NCBI GenBank assembly: GCA_001708385.1
Contig: CP012388.1
Location: 3,224,001-3,288,000, forward strand
Origin: Flavobacterium psychrophilum
GTDB lineage: Bacteria > Bacteroidota > Bacteroidia > Flavobacteriales > Flavobacteriaceae
Length of the DNA stretch: 64,000 nt
Reading direction: 5' to 3'
The translations under genes were made by a program, and so were the position numbers. Positions 27,733 through 36,135 of the stretch are shown here, piece after piece. The notes beneath the pieces are model-generated. The model had not been told where the DNA came from. It did not search any database and was given only the letters and a program-made list of their open reading frames with translations. Numbering within the stretch: position 1 is the first letter of the stretch; each line of letters begins with the position of its first letter.

Positions 27733-27745
27733 AGAATAATACTAA

Positions 27746-28819
27746 ATGAATTTATTAAATAACGCTAAATATCATTTCTACACAGCTTCTGCATTCATCT
27801 TGTATGTGTTATGTTCGCTTACCTTGGGTAAGGTATCATATCGTATCAGGTATCCCGAAACTATGGGAGATTCATCGGTAGTTCCCTATTATATTTTTGA
27901 AGGTATTATTTGCGGCGTAGTTGCTTACCTGTTATCCAACATCCTGCTTTATTTTTTAGAACGCCTTATCGTATTTAACGATCTTAAGCGATCGGCAATA
28001 TTAAAAATGCTTTTTATATTAACGGTTGTTGTTATAGGGTATAGCCTAATTATCTGGCCATTATTAGATTTTACCTACTACCTGCTTATGGGTAAGCATA
28101 TGGCGGCTACACTTTTTATGATGATAATGAATGTGCCTTATTTTGGAGCAATATTTACCATTTGGCTATTTGTTATTATAACTATTAAAGCCTACCGACA
28201 CATTAATGAAGTTAAAATAAGCCAGCTTCAGCTTGAATCTAATTTAAGAGATTCACAGCTAAACACGTTGAAAGGGCAAATTAATCCGCACTTTATGTTT
28301 AACAGCTTAAACAATATACGCGGACTTATATTAGAGGATGCACCACGGGCAAGAGATATGATAACGCGCCTTTCTGAAATGCTTCGTTACAGCCTTACAA
28401 AGAATGGTGTAAATACAATTCCTCTTAAAGAAGAATTGCAGACAGTAGATAACTATATTGAGGTTTCTAAAATTCAGTTTGAAGACAGATTAAATTTTGT
28501 GATAGATGTTAATCCGGAAACCATTAATACGGGTATTCCGCCAATGGTTATACAGATGCTGGTAGAAAATGCAGTAAAGCATGGTATAGGTAAAATTAAG
28601 GAAGGTGGAGAGGTTCGTTTAAGAGTTGATACTATAGATAATGATCTTGTGATTATAGTGCAGAATTCAGGCAAGCTTTTGATAACCGATGGTTCTACAA
28701 GGCTGGGGCTTGAAAATATAAAACAAAGGCTGTCGCTGCTTTATGGAAACAAAGCTTATTTTACCCTCGAGGAAAATAGTAATTTTGTCGAAGCTAAAAT
28801 TATAATTCCACGAGCATGA
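27746..28819 (+). CDS. LytS-type sensor histidine kinase
   Basis: A 357-residue inner-membrane kinase with four membrane segments in the first ~150 residues and no recognised sensor domain. The His_kinase domain holds phospho-acceptor His182 in QINPHFMFNSLNNIR. The ATPase part has MVIQMLVENAVKHGI (N box) and STRLGLENIKQRL (G box). It pairs with the LytTR regulator, whose ATG overlaps its TGA (ATGA), so the two are co-translated. A terminator ends 13 bp before its start codon and the LytTR operator lies about 260 bp upstream, which suggests autoregulation by read-through. Confidence 0.92.
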   Translation: MNLLNNAKYHFYTASAFILYVLCSLTLGKVSYRIRYPETMGDSSVVPYYIFEGIICGVVAYLLSNILLYFLERLIVFNDLKRSAILKMLFILTVVVIGYSLIIWPLLDFTYYLLMGKHMAATLFMMIMNVPYFGAIFTIWLFVIITIKAYRHINEVKISQLQLESNLRDSQLNTLKGQINPHFMFNSLNNIRGLILEDAPRARDMITRLSEMLRYSLTKNGVNTIPLKEELQTVDNYIEVSKIQFEDRLNFVIDVNPETINTGIPPMVIQMLVENAVKHGIGKIKEGGEVRLRVDTIDNDLVIIVQNSGKLLITDGSTRLGLENIKQRLSLLYGNKAYFTLEENSNFVEAKIIIPRA

Positions 28820-29553
28820 GTAGCATAAGAACTGTAATAGTAGAAGATTCCCGCCTTGCACGGAATGAGCTGAAAGAGCTAATTAAAACGCATTCGGAAA
28901 TTAACGTTATTGGCGAAGCAGAGAATGTTGATGATGCCTTTGCAATGATCAATGAATTGAAGCCGCAACTTATTTTCCTGGATATTAATATGCCGGGCAA
29001 AGATGGCTTTGAACTTTTAGAAATGCTGGATGATGTTCCTATCACCGTATTTACAACTGCTTTTGATGAATATGCTATAAAATCTTTCGAATACAACGCA
29101 CTGGATTATCTGCTTAAGCCTATTAATGAGAAGAGGTTTTCGGATGCCGTTCAAAAAATAAAAGATAAAGTTAGTGATGTAAATGAACAGCCAACTCCAT
29201 CGGCTGCGACACATCAGCTTACCGAAGAAAGCCAGATATTTATCAAGGATGGCGAAAAATGCTGGCTTGTAAAAATAGGTGAGGTGTTTTTATTTGAAAT
29301 CGTAGGCAACTATACCCGCGTCTATTTTAAAGATTGCAAGCCTCTTATCTATAAGTCGCTTAATCAGATAGAAGAGCGACTGCCCGAAACAGTTTTCTTT
29401 AGGGTAAACAGGCAGCAGATTATTAATCTTAAATATATTAAATCGGTAGATAACTGGTTTAATGGCAAACTAAAAGCTACAATGAATGATGGCACCGAAA
29501 TTGAGATTTCGAGGCGTCAATCGGCATTGTTTAAAGATATGCTTAGTTTATAA
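28816..29553 (+). CDS. LytTR family response regulator
   Basis: A 245-residue DNA-binding regulator. The receiver domain (about 1-120) has the acidic pair in IVEDSR, phospho-acceptor Asp56 in LIFLDINMPGKDGFE and the LLKPI lysine. The LytTR domain (about 140-243) has SQIFIKDGEKCWLVKIGEVFLFEI and the recognition segment TVFFRVNRQQIINLKYIKSVDN. Start and stop overlap the kinase by 4 bp. The 21-bp-spaced GCCGTTCGTC repeats upstream are the obvious candidate binding site. Its stop codon abuts that of rluF with no gap. Confidence 0.94.
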   Translation: MSSIRTVIVEDSRLARNELKELIKTHSEINVIGEAENVDDAFAMINELKPQLIFLDINMPGKDGFELLEMLDDVPITVFTTAFDEYAIKSFEYNALDYLLKPINEKRFSDAVQKIKDKVSDVNEQPTPSAATHQLTEESQIFIKDGEKCWLVKIGEVFLFEIVGNYTRVYFKDCKPLIYKSLNQIEERLPETVFFRVNRQQIINLKYIKSVDNWFNGKLKATMNDGTEIEISRRQSALFKDMLSL

Positions 29554-30420
29554 CTAATCCCTGTAGCCTGGTCGTGGTGGTCTTCTGCTGGTATTAAATG
29601 GTCGTGCAGGGCCATTGTTCCCTCCTTGTGCCCTTCCGGGATTAGCAGGCCTGCGTGCAGCCGATATTCTTTGGGTAGGCTCTTCTTTAGGCAAACTTGC
29701 TTCCTCCGTTTTACTGGAAGGTTCAATAAGAGTATTTAACTCTTTAATCTCAGCAGATGTAAGTTCCCTGTAACGTCCAACAGGTACATCAAGCGATATG
29801 TTTATAATTCGTATACGTTTAAGTGCCGTAACATCATAGCCAAGATATTCTGTCATTCGCCTAATCTGGCGGTTTAAGCCCTGTGTAAGCACGATCCTGA
29901 AAATGTACTTACTAATTTGTTCCACCTTACATTTTCTGGTAACAGTATCTAGAATAGGTACGCCATTACCCATGCGTTGTATAAACCTGTCGGTAATGGG
30001 TCTGTTTACGGTAACAATATATTCTTTCTCGTGATTGTTCCTTGCGCGTAAAATCTTGTTTACGATATCACCATCATCGGTCATAAAAATAAGTCCTTCA
30101 CTGGCTTTATCCAGCCTTCCTATTGGGAATATACGTTTTGGGTAATTAATATAATCTACAATATTGTCCCTTACGTCGGGGTTTGTAGTACATTCAATAC
30201 CCACAGGTTTGTTGAAGGCAAGATATACATTGCTGCCTGCTTTTTCTTTAATAAGCTTTCCGTCAATACGTACTTCATCTTCCGGTGTTACTTTAGTTCC
30301 CATTTCAGGTACAATACCGTTTATGGTTACTCTTCCGTCTTCAATAAGCTTGTCGGCTTCCCTGCGCGAGCAGTAGCCGGTTTCAGATATATACTTGTTT
30401 AGGCGCTTCACTTCTTCCAT
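29554..30420 (-). CDS. rluF: 23S rRNA pseudouridine(2604) synthase RluF
   Basis: A 288-residue RNA-modifying enzyme. The S4 RNA-binding domain (about 5-65) is followed by the RsuA/RluB/RluF catalytic domain, with catalytic Asp104 in [14 protein letters not shown] and RluF-like stretches [29 protein letters not shown] and [10 protein letters not shown]. The C-terminal ~50 residues are a Pro/Arg-rich, probably disordered extension ([16 protein letters not shown]) beyond the usual enzyme end, perhaps for RNA contact. The -7 promoter box is only 4 bp from the start codon, predicting a leaderless or near-leaderless mRNA. Confidence 0.92.
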   Translation of the reverse strand: MEEVKRLNKYISETGYCSRREADKLIEDGRVTINGIVPEMGTKVTPEDEVRIDGKLIKEKAGSNVYLAFNKPVGIECTTNPDVRDNIVDYINYPKRIFPIGRLDKASEGLIFMTDDGDIVNKILRARNNHEKEYIVTVNRPITDRFIQRMGNGVPILDTVTRKCKVEQISKYIFRIVLTQGLNRQIRRMTEYLGYDVTALKRIRIINISLDVPVGRYRELTSAEIKELNTLIEPSSKTEEASLPKEEPTQRISAARRPANPGRAQGGNNGPARPFNTSRRPPRPGYRD

Positions 30421-30424
30421 ACTG

Positions 30425-30432
30425 CAAAAGTA
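30425..30432 (-). promoter_or_regulatory. Promoter -7 element for rluF
   Basis: On the minus strand this reads TACTTTTG (TAnnTTTG), 4 bp before the rluF ATG. Confidence 0.6.
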
Positions 30433-30509
30433 AGTTAAATTTTTACAATCTGTAACTGCATATAATTACTATATTGGTGCTGAAAAAGTTTAACAAATTG
30501 CTAAGAATT

Positions 30510-32150
30510 ATGAAAAACAGAATTACTATTTTATTACTGGCCCTGTTTTCGGCGCTTTCCTATGCCCAAGATCGGAAGGGACAGTTGCACCTTACACCGC
30601 AGAGTGAATACCACCGGTTGTATGTTTCCTTTAAAAATATGCCATCTTCCGGTGAGAGATTAGCTTTGCCTGAAGAAAGCCTTGCTATGCTGGTAAGACA
30701 GTATAATGTCACTCCTCAACAAGCTTTTGATATACCGGAAGATAAATTTAAGGAATTGAGCTACATGGCAATTAAAAACACAGGCAGCAGTAAGTCTTTA
30801 GATAAACTTAAAAATATACAGGAGTTTAAAATTGAGAATCCTACCAATGAAAGAATGCTTGAATTGGCAATGGCTCTTGAAAAACTTGATAATGTTGAGT
30901 ATTGCAGCCTTATGCCGCTTACTCCTGTAAAACCTCCGTACGACATTGCACCGGTAACACCATCTTTTGCAGATCAGCAGCTTTATGTTACCGATTACGG
31001 TGTTGATATGACATACGCTTGGGAGTTGGGACTAACGGGACAGGGTATTAATATTCGTGATATAGAATTTGGGTTTAATAAAGACCATGAAGAGTTTAAC
31101 GAAAGAAATGTATCTGTTGGTGGTGGAATGATAATTTCAGATCAGGCGGAGGTTGGTTATACAGAACATGGTACAGGGGTTTTCGGAATAATGTATGCTG
31201 ATAAAGAAGGTGATTATGGTGTGTCGGGACTTGCGTATGGCGCAAAAGAACTGCTGTTGTTTCCCGAATACGAACAGTTTGTAGGCTATAACAGGGTAAA
31301 TGCAATTATGCAATCCATTATAAATTCTACAGAAGGTGATTTTATAATTTACGAATTACAGGCTACCGGTGCACTTGGCAAATATGGTCCTGCAGAATAT
31401 GAAAATGTAGTATGGGATCTTACAAAAGCAGCGACTGATTCGGGTATTATAATTGTGGCAGCTGCCGGAAACGGTGCAGAAAATCTTGATGCACCCCAAT
31501 ATGCCTCATATAGAAATAGGGGAGACAGCGGAGCGATTATCGTTGGTGCAGGAAGCAATGACCTTAATCATGACAGGCTGGATTTTAGTACTTATGGTGA
31601 AAGGGTAGATTTGCAGGGGTGGGGAATGTGGGTGTTGTCATCCGGTTCAGGAGATGCCTACACCATTGCCAACGATTTTAACCAGACCTATACGTGGTTT
31701 AATGGTACGAGTTCTGCAACCCCAATAGTTGCATCTTGCGCTGTTGTGTTACAATCAAGGTATCATGACCTTACTAATGAATATATGACAGGCGCGGAAC
31801 TTCGAGATCTTCTTAAATCTACAGGTATTCCTCAGGGTATGGGGGGTAATATAGGTCCGTTTCCTAATATGCCCCAGGCGCTTGCTGCATTAGATGTGTT
31901 GCTTGGTATTAATAGTGTTGATAAAGAAAGTTTTATTGCTTATCCAAACCCTGTAGAGGAAAATCTAACTATTGCGGGTAACTTTTCTACGAGCGTAAAA
32001 GCGGAAGTGTATAACGCAGTAGGTCAGCAGGTGTATGCTTCGGATAATATGAACGGAGCGATAGATTTTACAAACTTTTCAAAAGGTGTCTATATTGTAA
32101 AGATTACAGATAACGGAAAATCCGTCTCAAAGAAAATAGTAAAAAACTAG
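30510..32150 (+). CDS. T9SS-exported S8 (subtilisin-like) serine peptidase
   Basis: A 546-residue secreted protease with a signal peptide (1-20, ending LSYAQ). A probable prodomain precedes the catalytic domain. The triad is Asp184 (NIRDIEFGFN), His220 (YTEHGTGVFG) and Ser401 (FNGTSSATP), with the oxyanion-hole Asn in AAAGNGAEN. A T9SS sorting domain (about 472-546, AYPNPVEENLTI...KKIVKN) directs export. A reading that begins upstream at a TTG (30474) would place charged residues before the signal peptide, so the ATG is used. The gene is alone, with a terminator shared with the convergent hydrolase gene. Confidence 0.93.
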   Translation: MKNRITILLLALFSALSYAQDRKGQLHLTPQSEYHRLYVSFKNMPSSGERLALPEESLAMLVRQYNVTPQQAFDIPEDKFKELSYMAIKNTGSSKSLDKLKNIQEFKIENPTNERMLELAMALEKLDNVEYCSLMPLTPVKPPYDIAPVTPSFADQQLYVTDYGVDMTYAWELGLTGQGINIRDIEFGFNKDHEEFNERNVSVGGGMIISDQAEVGYTEHGTGVFGIMYADKEGDYGVSGLAYGAKELLLFPEYEQFVGYNRVNAIMQSIINSTEGDFIIYELQATGALGKYGPAEYENVVWDLTKAATDSGIIIVAAAGNGAENLDAPQYASYRNRGDSGAIIVGAGSNDLNHDRLDFSTYGERVDLQGWGMWVLSSGSGDAYTIANDFNQTYTWFNGTSSATPIVASCAVVLQSRYHDLTNEYMTGAELRDLLKSTGIPQGMGGNIGPFPNMPQALAALDVLLGINSVDKESFIAYPNPVEENLTIAGNFSTSVKAEVYNAVGQQVYASDNMNGAIDFTNFSKGVYIVKITDNGKSVSKKIVKN

Positions 32151-32160
32151 TATCGATAGA

Positions 32161-32203
32161 GCAATAAAAAAGGCGGAATGTGCATTCCGCCTTTTTTATT
32201 GCT
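32161..32203. terminator. Bidirectional terminator between subtilase and hydrolase genes
   Basis: A near-perfect long hairpin, GCAATAAAAAAGGCGGAAT against ATTCCGCCTTTTTTATTGC with a 4-nt loop. It includes the last codons of the minus-strand gene. Confidence 0.9.
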
Positions 32204-33044
32204 CTTCAAATAAGAAAGAGTATATAGTATTGTATAAAGATGCGTCGTGCATACTGTGTCCTAGTCCTTTAGTGGTGATAAATCGCGCATCAGGCCAGGC
32301 AGCAGCAATTTTTTTACCCTCTTTATAAGATACTACAGTATCTTTTACATCGTGGGCAAGCAGTGCTTTAATTTTTATTTTTTTAGCGAAAAGGCTTCCT
32401 GAAAATTCATGTGTCTTAATCCTGAAATGCTCAAAAAAGTGTTTTTCTAAAAGCTGGAAAACATTACTGTTAAGGCTAAGCATGCCAACGTAATTTCTTA
32501 AGATCGTACTCAGGTCACTTGGTGCGCCTAAAATCACCATCTTCTTTATGTATTCGTTGGTGTAGTGCGATTGAAAATATATAGCCGTTGCTCCGCCAAG
32601 GGAATGACCTATAAGGTAATCCGGCTTTACAGATTCGGCAACCACATTTACAAGTTCTGCGTACTGCGGAATGTTGAATTCGTTTCCGGATGATAGTCCA
32701 TGTGCAGGCGCGTCTACAGCAATAATAGTACTTCCTGATTTTTTAAGATAGCCGATAAGAAGCTCCCAGCGGGAAGCGTTGCTTTCCCATCCGTGAAGGA
32801 GCATCACTTTTGTAGCGTTGCCTTTCCATGTATAAGTCTGGAAAAGAAAATCGTTATGGGTTATCATTTCGGCTTCGGCCTCTTTAAGTATTTCGGGTAG
32901 TGCCTCTTTAATCAGCCTGCCGTCACGGGGATGGGTAAAATACTTATAGGCAAGCTGGCTGGCTTTCTTTGGATAGATATAGCCAAGCAGGTTTATATAA
33001 AGCCCAAGCGATTTGGAAATGAGAAAGGTTAGTAGTTTTTGCAT
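32196..33044 (-). CDS. Alpha/beta hydrolase
   Basis: A 282-residue hydrolase of unknown substrate. The fold shows VMLLHGWESNASRW (oxyanion region), VDAPAHGLSSG, nucleophile Ser148 in LIGHSLGGA, and a late His in GLGHSMHD (about 266). The N-terminal ~25 residues are amphipathic to hydrophobic but lack a clear cleavage site, so it may be membrane-associated. It lies 47 bp downstream of the coiled-coil gene, with a terminator between them. Confidence 0.85.
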   Translation of the reverse strand: MQKLLTFLISKSLGLYINLLGYIYPKKASQLAYKYFTHPRDGRLIKEALPEILKEAEAEMITHNDFLFQTYTWKGNATKVMLLHGWESNASRWELLIGYLKKSGSTIIAVDAPAHGLSSGNEFNIPQYAELVNVVAESVKPDYLIGHSLGGATAIYFQSHYTNEYIKKMVILGAPSDLSTILRNYVGMLSLNSNVFQLLEKHFFEHFRIKTHEFSGSLFAKKIKIKALLAHDVKDTVVSYKEGKKIAAAWPDARFITTKGLGHSMHDASLYNTIYSFLFEEQ

Positions 33045-33052
33045 CGCGGAGA

Positions 33053-33086
33053 GACAAAAAAAATCCCCCGCCGTGGCGGGGGATTT
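33053..33086 (-). terminator. Intrinsic terminator after the coiled-coil gene
   Basis: On the minus strand the stem AAATCCCCCGC / GCGGGGGATTT with a 4-nt loop is followed by a T run. Confidence 0.88.
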
Positions 33087-33091
33087 GATAA

Positions 33092-33871
33092 TTATATTTT
33101 AGAGAACAATTGTTCCATTTTTTCTTTTTCTTCTTCAGCAAGAACGCTGTCTACAAGAATACGTCCGCTGTGCTCATCAGTAATGATCTTTTTACGGGCA
33201 GCAATTTCCATCTGAGTTTGTGGTGGAATTGTAAAGAAAGATCCTGCAGAAGCACCTCTTTCGATAGATACTACAGCAAGGCCGTTTCTAACGCTGGTTC
33301 TGATCCTGTTGTAAGCAGCAAGAAGTCTTTCTTCAATTAGCTCACGGTACTCAGCAGATTTTTCAGAAAGGAATGTTTCTTCTTTCTGAGTTTCAGCCAT
33401 AATAGCATCAAGTTCAGATTTTTTGTGGCCAAGGTGAGATGATTTTGCATCAAGTCTTTCAGAAGATTGTGCAATAGTCTCTTTTTTGTGCTCAATAGAA
33501 GCTTTCATTTCTTTAATGTGCTTTTCAGCTAGCTGAATTTCAAGTTCCTGGAATTCTACCTCTTTAGTAAGAGAGTTGAATTCACGGTTGTTACGCACAT
33601 TTTGTTGCTGTTCAGTATATTTTTTAATGGCTGCTTTGTGATCTTCAATAGCCACTTTTTTATCTTTAATCTGCTCTTCGATAGATTCAAGGTCTGTTTT
33701 CAGTTTTTCAAGCCTAGTGCTTAATCCGGCAACTTCGTCCTCAAGATCTTCCACCTCTAGCGGAAGTTCGCCTCTCACGTTCCTGATTTCGTCTATTCTT
33801 GAATCAATCAACTGTAAATCATAAAGTGCCCTTAATTTGTCCTCAACACTTAGTTCCTTGATATTCGCCAT
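33092..33871 (-). CDS. Coiled-coil protein of the CT398 / C4-type zinc-ribbon family, zinc cysteines absent
   Basis: A 259-residue cytoplasmic protein. About residues 30-190 form a long Glu/Lys-rich antiparallel coiled coil. The C-terminal 60 residues align with the family's zinc ribbon (NGLAVVSIERGASAGSFFTI, PPQTQMEIAARKK, HSGRILV). In the usual form this carries two Cys pairs (CGxC...CxxCGR). Here the first pair is ASAG and the second is DEHSGR, so no zinc site remains. The family role is unclear; members often neighbour nif3 genes, as here (34303-35394). A -7 box lies about 50 bp upstream. Confidence 0.85.
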   Translation of the reverse strand: MANIKELSVEDKLRALYDLQLIDSRIDEIRNVRGELPLEVEDLEDEVAGLSTRLEKLKTDLESIEEQIKDKKVAIEDHKAAIKKYTEQQQNVRNNREFNSLTKEVEFQELEIQLAEKHIKEMKASIEHKKETIAQSSERLDAKSSHLGHKKSELDAIMAETQKEETFLSEKSAEYRELIEERLLAAYNRIRTSVRNGLAVVSIERGASAGSFFTIPPQTQMEIAARKKIITDEHSGRILVDSVLAEEEKEKMEQLFSKI

Positions 33872-33919
33872 ATTTATATGTACTTAACTGGATTTGTATT
33901 TCTTGCAATAAAATGAATG

Positions 33920-33927
33920 CAAAATTA
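33920..33927 (-). promoter_or_regulatory. Promoter -7 element for the coiled-coil gene
   Basis: The minus strand reads TAATTTTG (TAnnTTTG), 48 bp before the ATG. Confidence 0.55.
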
Positions 33928-33976
33928 GGGATTTTTTTCGTAAGATAATCAACTAAATAATTTTTTGTTGTAATGG

Positions 33977-34290
33977 TTGCAGAATAAATCTATATTCACC
34001 TCCTCAAAGCAATACCACCGATGTATCTACAGCATTTTTCCTATAAAGGTTTTAAACTATATCAAATACAGGGGCGATGAAACAGGATTATCGCCATGCG
34101 CAATAGAAAAACTGAATACGCTGGAAGAAGCTATGCGCAGAAAGACACAATCATCTAAATCTCGAAACAAACAAATACACGAAATTGTAGCGTCTAAATC
34201 GGCTTAGGGAATTTCTTGGATAGTGCTTATAATATTCCTTGTAGGTGCAGTAATAGTTGGTTTTATTGATGGTGTTACTATATCGTGGAA
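33977..34290 (+). pseudogene. Possible gene relic with a soluble part and an interrupted membrane segment
   Basis: The 431-bp gap between the coiled-coil and Nif3 genes holds a plus-strand frame starting only at TTG. The frame gives a charged stretch (CAIEKLNTLEEAMRRKTQSS), stops at TAG (34205-34207), then continues in the same frame with a strongly hydrophobic segment, WIVLIIFLVGAVIVGF. A soluble region followed by a membrane helix broken by one stop suggests a decayed small membrane protein. It is not recognised, and it could be chance in AT-rich DNA. Confidence 0.3.
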
Positions 34291-34302
34291 CTGTTTTTCC
34301 AG

Positions 34303-35394
34303 CTACAGATATTTTACAGGATTAGTATTAATCCCAGTGATAATTACTTTCATATCTAAGTGTTTGCCGAGATAATCTGCAATATATTCCTGAATGTATC
34401 GTTCGCTTTCAAAATGACCAATATCGGCAAGTAAAAGTTTGCCTTCTGCCTCGTAAAACTGGTGGTATTTTAAGTCGGCGGTAAGAAAAGCATCTGCGCC
34501 AGAGCCTATAGCGTTTTTAATAGCGAAACTTCCCGACCCTCCGAGAACTGCTACTTTTTTAATTGTCCTGCCGTTAAAAGCACTGTGCCTAATTCCATCA
34601 GCCTGCATTTTTTCTTTTACAAAAAGAAGGAATTCTTTTTCATCCATTGGCTCTGCAAACTCTCCTATCATGCCAAGGCCTATATTTTGATGACTGTTAT
34701 TCAGGTTGTAAATCTCATAGGCAACCTCTTCGTACACGTGATTGGTAAATAGCGCTTTCAGAATTTTACCTTCCAACTGTTTTTCGAAAGTTACTTCAAT
34801 TTTAATCTCCTGTGCTTCTACAAATTCACCGGGTATGCCAATTTCAGGATTACTGTTTTCGTTACCCTGATATGTGCCTAAGCCTTGCGAATTGAAACTG
34901 CAATTTTCGTAATTGCCTATGCTGCCTGCACCTGCATTAAAAAGAGCGTTGCGCAATTTTTCAAGGTTTTCGAGTATAGTATAGGTTACCAGCTTGCGAA
35001 TATGGTTTTCTTTAGGTATAAGTATCTTAGTGTTGATAAGTCCCAATGCATCGCAAAATATTTTATTCACTCCCTGCTGATGATTGTCTAGTGCAGTATG
35101 GACAGCATAAATGGCAATGTCATTTTTTATTGCTTTAATAACGGCGAGCTCTACATAATTTTTACCGGTTATCTTTTTTAATCCCGAAAACAAAATCGGG
35201 TGAAAGCATACTATCAGGTTACAATTGTTTTTAATTGCTTCGTCAATAACACCTTCAAGTGCATCATGGCATACCAGTATGCCTGTAGCCTCATCGTTTA
35301 TATTTCCGGTAAGCAACCCAACATTATCAAAATCCTCAGCGTAGGCTAAGGGCGCCATAGTTTCTAGTACAAGTAGTATATCTTTAATTTGCAT
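34303..35394 (-). CDS. Nif3-like dinuclear metal centre protein
   Basis: A 363-residue cytoplasmic protein of the NIF3/DUF34 family, in older annotation GTP cyclohydrolase I type 2-like. Metal-binding candidates are visible: CHDALEGV, CFHPILFSGLKK, VHTALDNH near the N-terminus and DIGHFESERYI near the C-terminus. A PII-like insert in the middle (about 130-235) explains the length above the ~250-residue basic form. The exact reaction is not established for the family. The ATG at 35394 is used; the longer reading starts at a TTG that overlaps the -7 element. Confidence 0.9.
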   Translation of the reverse strand: MQIKDILLVLETMAPLAYAEDFDNVGLLTGNINDEATGILVCHDALEGVIDEAIKNNCNLIVCFHPILFSGLKKITGKNYVELAVIKAIKNDIAIYAVHTALDNHQQGVNKIFCDALGLINTKILIPKENHIRKLVTYTILENLEKLRNALFNAGAGSIGNYENCSFNSQGLGTYQGNENSNPEIGIPGEFVEAQEIKIEVTFEKQLEGKILKALFTNHVYEEVAYEIYNLNNSHQNIGLGMIGEFAEPMDEKEFLLFVKEKMQADGIRHSAFNGRTIKKVAVLGGSGSFAIKNAIGSGADAFLTADLKYHQFYEAEGKLLLADIGHFESERYIQEYIADYLGKHLDMKVIITGINTNPVKYL

Positions 35395-35412
35395 GATTGT
35401 CTGGTTTAATAG

Positions 35413-35420
35413 CAAAAATA
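35413..35420 (-). promoter_or_regulatory. Promoter -7 element for the Nif3-like gene
   Basis: The minus strand reads TATTTTTG, 18 bp before the chosen ATG. Confidence 0.55.
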
Positions 35421-35511
35421 AGATTTTAATACTGAAATATGATAAATCAGGATGATTGTCTGCTTTGGTGTAGTGAATATATATTTTATTAAGTAAATAC
35501 TTGGTAAAATA

Positions 35512-35542
35512 TTTGTAATTTAAGAAAAATGCTATATGTTTG
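35512..35542 (+). promoter_or_regulatory. Complete Bacteroidota promoter for the lipocalin-like lipoprotein
   Basis: TTTG at 35512-35515 and TATGTTTG at 35535-35542 are separated by 19 bp, matching the -33/-7 consensus in sequence and spacing. It is one of the two best promoters in the window, with the tRNA promoter. Confidence 0.8.
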
Positions 35543-35568
35543 CGCTCTAACCAAACTTTATTTTTATT

Positions 35569-36012
35569 ATGAAAAAACTTAAAATTGCACTATTCTCGGT
35601 ACTGGCACTTGGACTAACATTAACATCTTGTAGTGACGATGATAACAATGGTGGTGATGACACGAGTGCAAAGCTTGAAGGTAAATGGGTTTATGCTAAA
35701 GAAGGTGTGTCTGCAAATGGACAGGATGCTTTAATAGATTATGATCATACCGAAGGGTGTGATAAAGATTACATGGAAATTACAGCAACTACTGTTAAAG
35801 ATGTGTGGTATAATAACAATGGAACTGCATGTGAAGAGGATTTTGATACTTCAACTTACACGAGAAATGGTAACACAATTACCGTTAAAGAAGGAGAAGA
35901 AACTTATACTAGCACGATTGAAAAATTAACTGCAAGCGAGCTTAGAATCAGTGATGAAGAAACTGAGAATGGTGTTACAGTTAAATATATCACTACTTAC
36001 ACAAGAAAGTAA
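35569..36012 (+). CDS. Lipocalin-like lipoprotein
   Basis: A 147-residue lipoprotein. The signal peptide ends at Cys21 (LTLTSCSDDDNN). The SDDD after the cysteine matches the surface-export signal reported for Flavobacterium lipoproteins. The rest looks like a small lipocalin-type beta-barrel (LEGKWVYAKEGV opening, the typical G-x-W, and repeated short strands). No ligand can be inferred. It has its own promoter and terminator and is therefore monocistronic. Confidence 0.8.
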   Translation: MKKLKIALFSVLALGLTLTSCSDDDNNGGDDTSAKLEGKWVYAKEGVSANGQDALIDYDHTEGCDKDYMEITATTVKDVWYNNNGTACEEDFDTSTYTRNGNTITVKEGEETYTSTIEKLTASELRISDEETENGVTVKYITTYTRK

Positions 36013-36030
36013 TTATTTCTGCTAATAGAC

Positions 36031-36058
36031 AAGCGCCGTGAACACGGCGCTTTTTTTA
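36031..36058 (+). terminator. Intrinsic terminator after the lipocalin-like gene
   Basis: The 9-bp stem AGCGCCGTG / CACGGCGCT is followed by a T run. Confidence 0.92.
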
Positions 36059-36102
36059 TGGCTTATAGTGAGATAATTTCCATATGGTTAATTTGAAAAA
36101 AT

Positions 36103-36110
36103 TATCTTTG
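36103..36110 (+). promoter_or_regulatory. Promoter -7 element for lpxK
   Basis: TATCTTTG (TAnnTTTG) lies 25 bp before the lpxK start codon. Confidence 0.7.
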
Positions 36111-36135
36111 CTTATAAGCAACACTTTAACTGCCA

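Larger units (their letters stand above)
27097..27745. other. 649-bp intergenic regulatory region between the adhesin and LytTR kinase genes
   Basis: The left 350 bp is very AT-rich with no clear signal. The right half is organised: a tandem GCCGTTCGTC pair (27451-27486), a -7 element (27514-27521), a 20-codon open frame (27569-27631), and a terminator (27697-27732) whose T run ends 13 bp before the kinase ATG. Each part is listed separately. Confidence 0.6.
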
